A DNA stretch of 7,112 nucleotides from an uncultured Sphingomonadaceae bacterium (GTDB lineage Bacteria > Pseudomonadota > Alphaproteobacteria > Sphingomonadales > Sphingomonadaceae): NCBI GenBank assembly GCA_937920575.1, contig CAKZSF010000239.1:1-7112 (forward strand), given 5' to 3'. Below, piece after piece: positions 6,135 through 7,112 of the stretch. A model generated the notes under the pieces. The model searched no databases and was not told the origin of the DNA. It was given only the letters and a program-made list of their open reading frames with translations. Position 1 is the first letter of the stretch. Every line of letters begins with the position of its first letter. A program made the translations under genes and the position numbers.

Positions 6135-6629
6135 ATGAGTCTCGCACAAATGTTGGAACAGTCCGGCGCCATTGAATCCATGGCCGGCGAATTGGGAATT
6201 GACCCGCAAATGGCAAAAGTGGGCGCTGGCGCTCTGTTGCCTGCCATCGTGGCTGGGATGGGCCGTTCGAGCGCCGGTGGGTCAAGCGACCCGCTAGGCG
6301 GTCTTGGCGGTCTTGCTGGTGCCGTTCTGGGCGGTGGAGGCGGCGGATTGCTCGAATCCGTGCTCGCTCCCAAGCCGACTCCAACGCAATCCGGCAACGA
6401 TATTCTCGGCAACATCTTTGGCAACAAGGACGTCAGCCGCGGGGTTGCAGGCGAAGTCGCCGCGATCACCGGCATTGACGAAGGCATCCTCAAAAAGATG
6501 CTCCCAATCCTCGCAATGGCGGCGGCAGGCTATATGGCCAAGCAGGCAACCAGCGGCAAGGGCGGAGCCGGAGGCGGCGCGCTGGGCGGCATTCTCGGTT
6601 CGATCGTTACGGGCATGATAAGCCGTTAA
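6135..6629 (+). CDS. DUF937 family glycine-rich protein
   Basis: Encodes 164 residues of unknown function. A strong ribosome binding site GAGGAGG (6121-6127) lies seven bases before the ATG. The N-terminal LGIDPQMAKVGAGALLPAIV (20-39) matches the DUF937 opening, a glycine-rich linker spans 54-72, and the core has GNDILGNIFGNKDVSRGVA at 87-105 and ILKKMLPILAMAAAGYMAKQ at 118-137. The tail (141-157) is again glycine-rich, with GGILGSIVTGMI near the end. The 121-135 segment is hydrophobic and alanine-rich but short for a membrane helix. GIDPxMA is shared with the preceding protein, and TGIDEGILKKMLPIL (112-126) repeats the same pattern. It sits between a DUF937-like gene and a membrane protein gene, three bases from the latter. 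The family is widespread and uncharacterised. Confidence 0.88.
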   Translation: MSLAQMLEQSGAIESMAGELGIDPQMAKVGAGALLPAIVAGMGRSSAGGSSDPLGGLGGLAGAVLGGGGGGLLESVLAPKPTPTQSGNDILGNIFGNKDVSRGVAGEVAAITGIDEGILKKMLPILAMAAAGYMAKQATSGKGGAGGGALGGILGSIVTGMISR

Positions 6630-6632
6630 TCG

Positions 6633-7022
6633 GTGGCACGGACTCTAGCGGTATTGGTGTGGATCTTCGGCGCGGTGTGCATGATCATCGCGCTGGTCCA
6701 CATCGCCGTTGGCCCGTCATCAATCCCGGGCTCGATTCCAGTCAATGCTACGCTGGATAGCGAAGACCGCTTTTACGCGTCGCTATTTCTAGGATTTGGT
6801 GCAGCGTTGATCTGGTGTTCGCGCGCATTGGCAAAGCGGGGCGGGGTTTTCTTCGCTCTGCTGGCCGTTTTCTTCATCGGCGGGTTAGCGCGGTTTGTTT
6901 CCTACCTACAGGTCGGACTGCCGCACCCATTGTTTCAGTTTCTTTGGGCGGTGGAGATAATTCTGCCGATTATCCTGTATGCTTGGCACAGGCATGCGTA
7001 TTCGGTCGCGAACAAGGCTTAA
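6633..7022 (+). CDS. DUF4345-like four-helix membrane protein
   Basis: Encodes 129 residues with four predicted membrane helices at about 5-26, 46-64, 71-90 and 103-119. Between helices 1 and 2 lies a loop of about 20 residues containing SIPVNATLDSEDRFYASLF, which is the type of conserved stretch seen in DUF4345 proteins. The end of helix 3 has GGLARFVSYLQVGLPHPL, also family-like. It is an inner-membrane protein of unknown function. The start is taken as GTG 6633, three bases after the preceding stop, because it keeps helix 1 whole. No good ribosome binding site is seen, so translation is probably coupled to the DUF937 gene. An ATG at residue 17 would cut helix 1. The short tail after helix 4 is basic (WHRHAYSVANKA). 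Confidence 0.8.
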   Translation: MARTLAVLVWIFGAVCMIIALVHIAVGPSSIPGSIPVNATLDSEDRFYASLFLGFGAALIWCSRALAKRGGVFFALLAVFFIGGLARFVSYLQVGLPHPLFQFLWAVEIILPIILYAWHRHAYSVANKA

Positions 7023-7032
7023 TTTTCCGTAC

Positions 7033-7112
7033 CTATTCTGGAATCCCGCCAACTTGGCTATCAATTGCGGCCTTGCGCAGCGTTTCGCCCGTGTCGAAGG
7101 GTTCGCCTTCTT
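7033..7112 (-). CDS. 3' end of an unidentified convergent gene
   Basis: On the minus strand an open frame enters from the window edge and ends at TAG (7035-7033). It encodes the last 25 complete residues, including GEPFDTGETLRKAAID and ending VGGIPE. The composition looks like a genuine protein terminus, and the other two minus-strand frames look less protein-like. It ends 10 bases from the DUF4345-like stop, so the two genes converge with no obvious terminator between them. The fragment is too short to assign a family. Confidence 0.5.
   Translation of the reverse strand, partial: EGEPFDTGETLRKAAIDSQVGGIPE

Noticed and set aside
6294..6354. Glycine-codon-rich stretch that looks like a low-complexity DNA repeat
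   Set aside because: It reflects the glycine-rich linker of the DUF937 protein, with no regular nucleotide period.

Overview
The window looks like chromosomal DNA from an alphaproteobacterium, most likely a sphingomonad of the Erythrobacter type. The reasons are the gene order (phosphoenolpyruvate carboxykinase divergent from a ChvI-ChvG two-component pair, followed by a short HPr kinase and RapZ), the short kinase-only HprK, and protein sequences of alphaproteobacterial character. The genus is an inference. Base composition and codon use look even across the window, and no mobile element, tRNA, rRNA or CRISPR was seen.

Positions 1-3778 hold a tightly packed minus-strand operon. In transcription order it is chvI (response regulator), chvG (membrane sensor kinase), hprK (HPr serine kinase), rapZ (P-loop regulator) and the first five codons of a gene whose start fits a mannose-type PTS EIIA protein, cut by the window edge. 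chvI and chvG are 8 bases apart and chvG overlaps hprK by four bases. The operon joins an envelope/acid-stress sensor to the regulatory phosphotransferase machinery.

Positions 3779-4007 are a 229-base divergent control region with several dyads and a plausible promoter for pckA. pckA (4008-5603, plus) encodes ATP-dependent PEP carboxykinase, the entry step of gluconeogenesis, which makes the PEP that feeds the PTS. Its start is best placed at a TTG behind a strong ribosome binding site. A strong intrinsic terminator follows at 5661-5700.

Positions 5748-7022 carry a separate plus-strand cluster: two small DUF937-like proteins that share a short GIDP-centred module, then a four-helix membrane protein of DUF4345 type. 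None has an established function. At the right edge, 7033-7112 appears to be the 3' end of a convergent minus-strand gene that I cannot identify.

Most of the window is a known, conserved arrangement. The least explained parts are the DUF937 pair with its internal repeats, the dyads between chvI and pckA, and deviations in the HprK and RapZ signature motifs.
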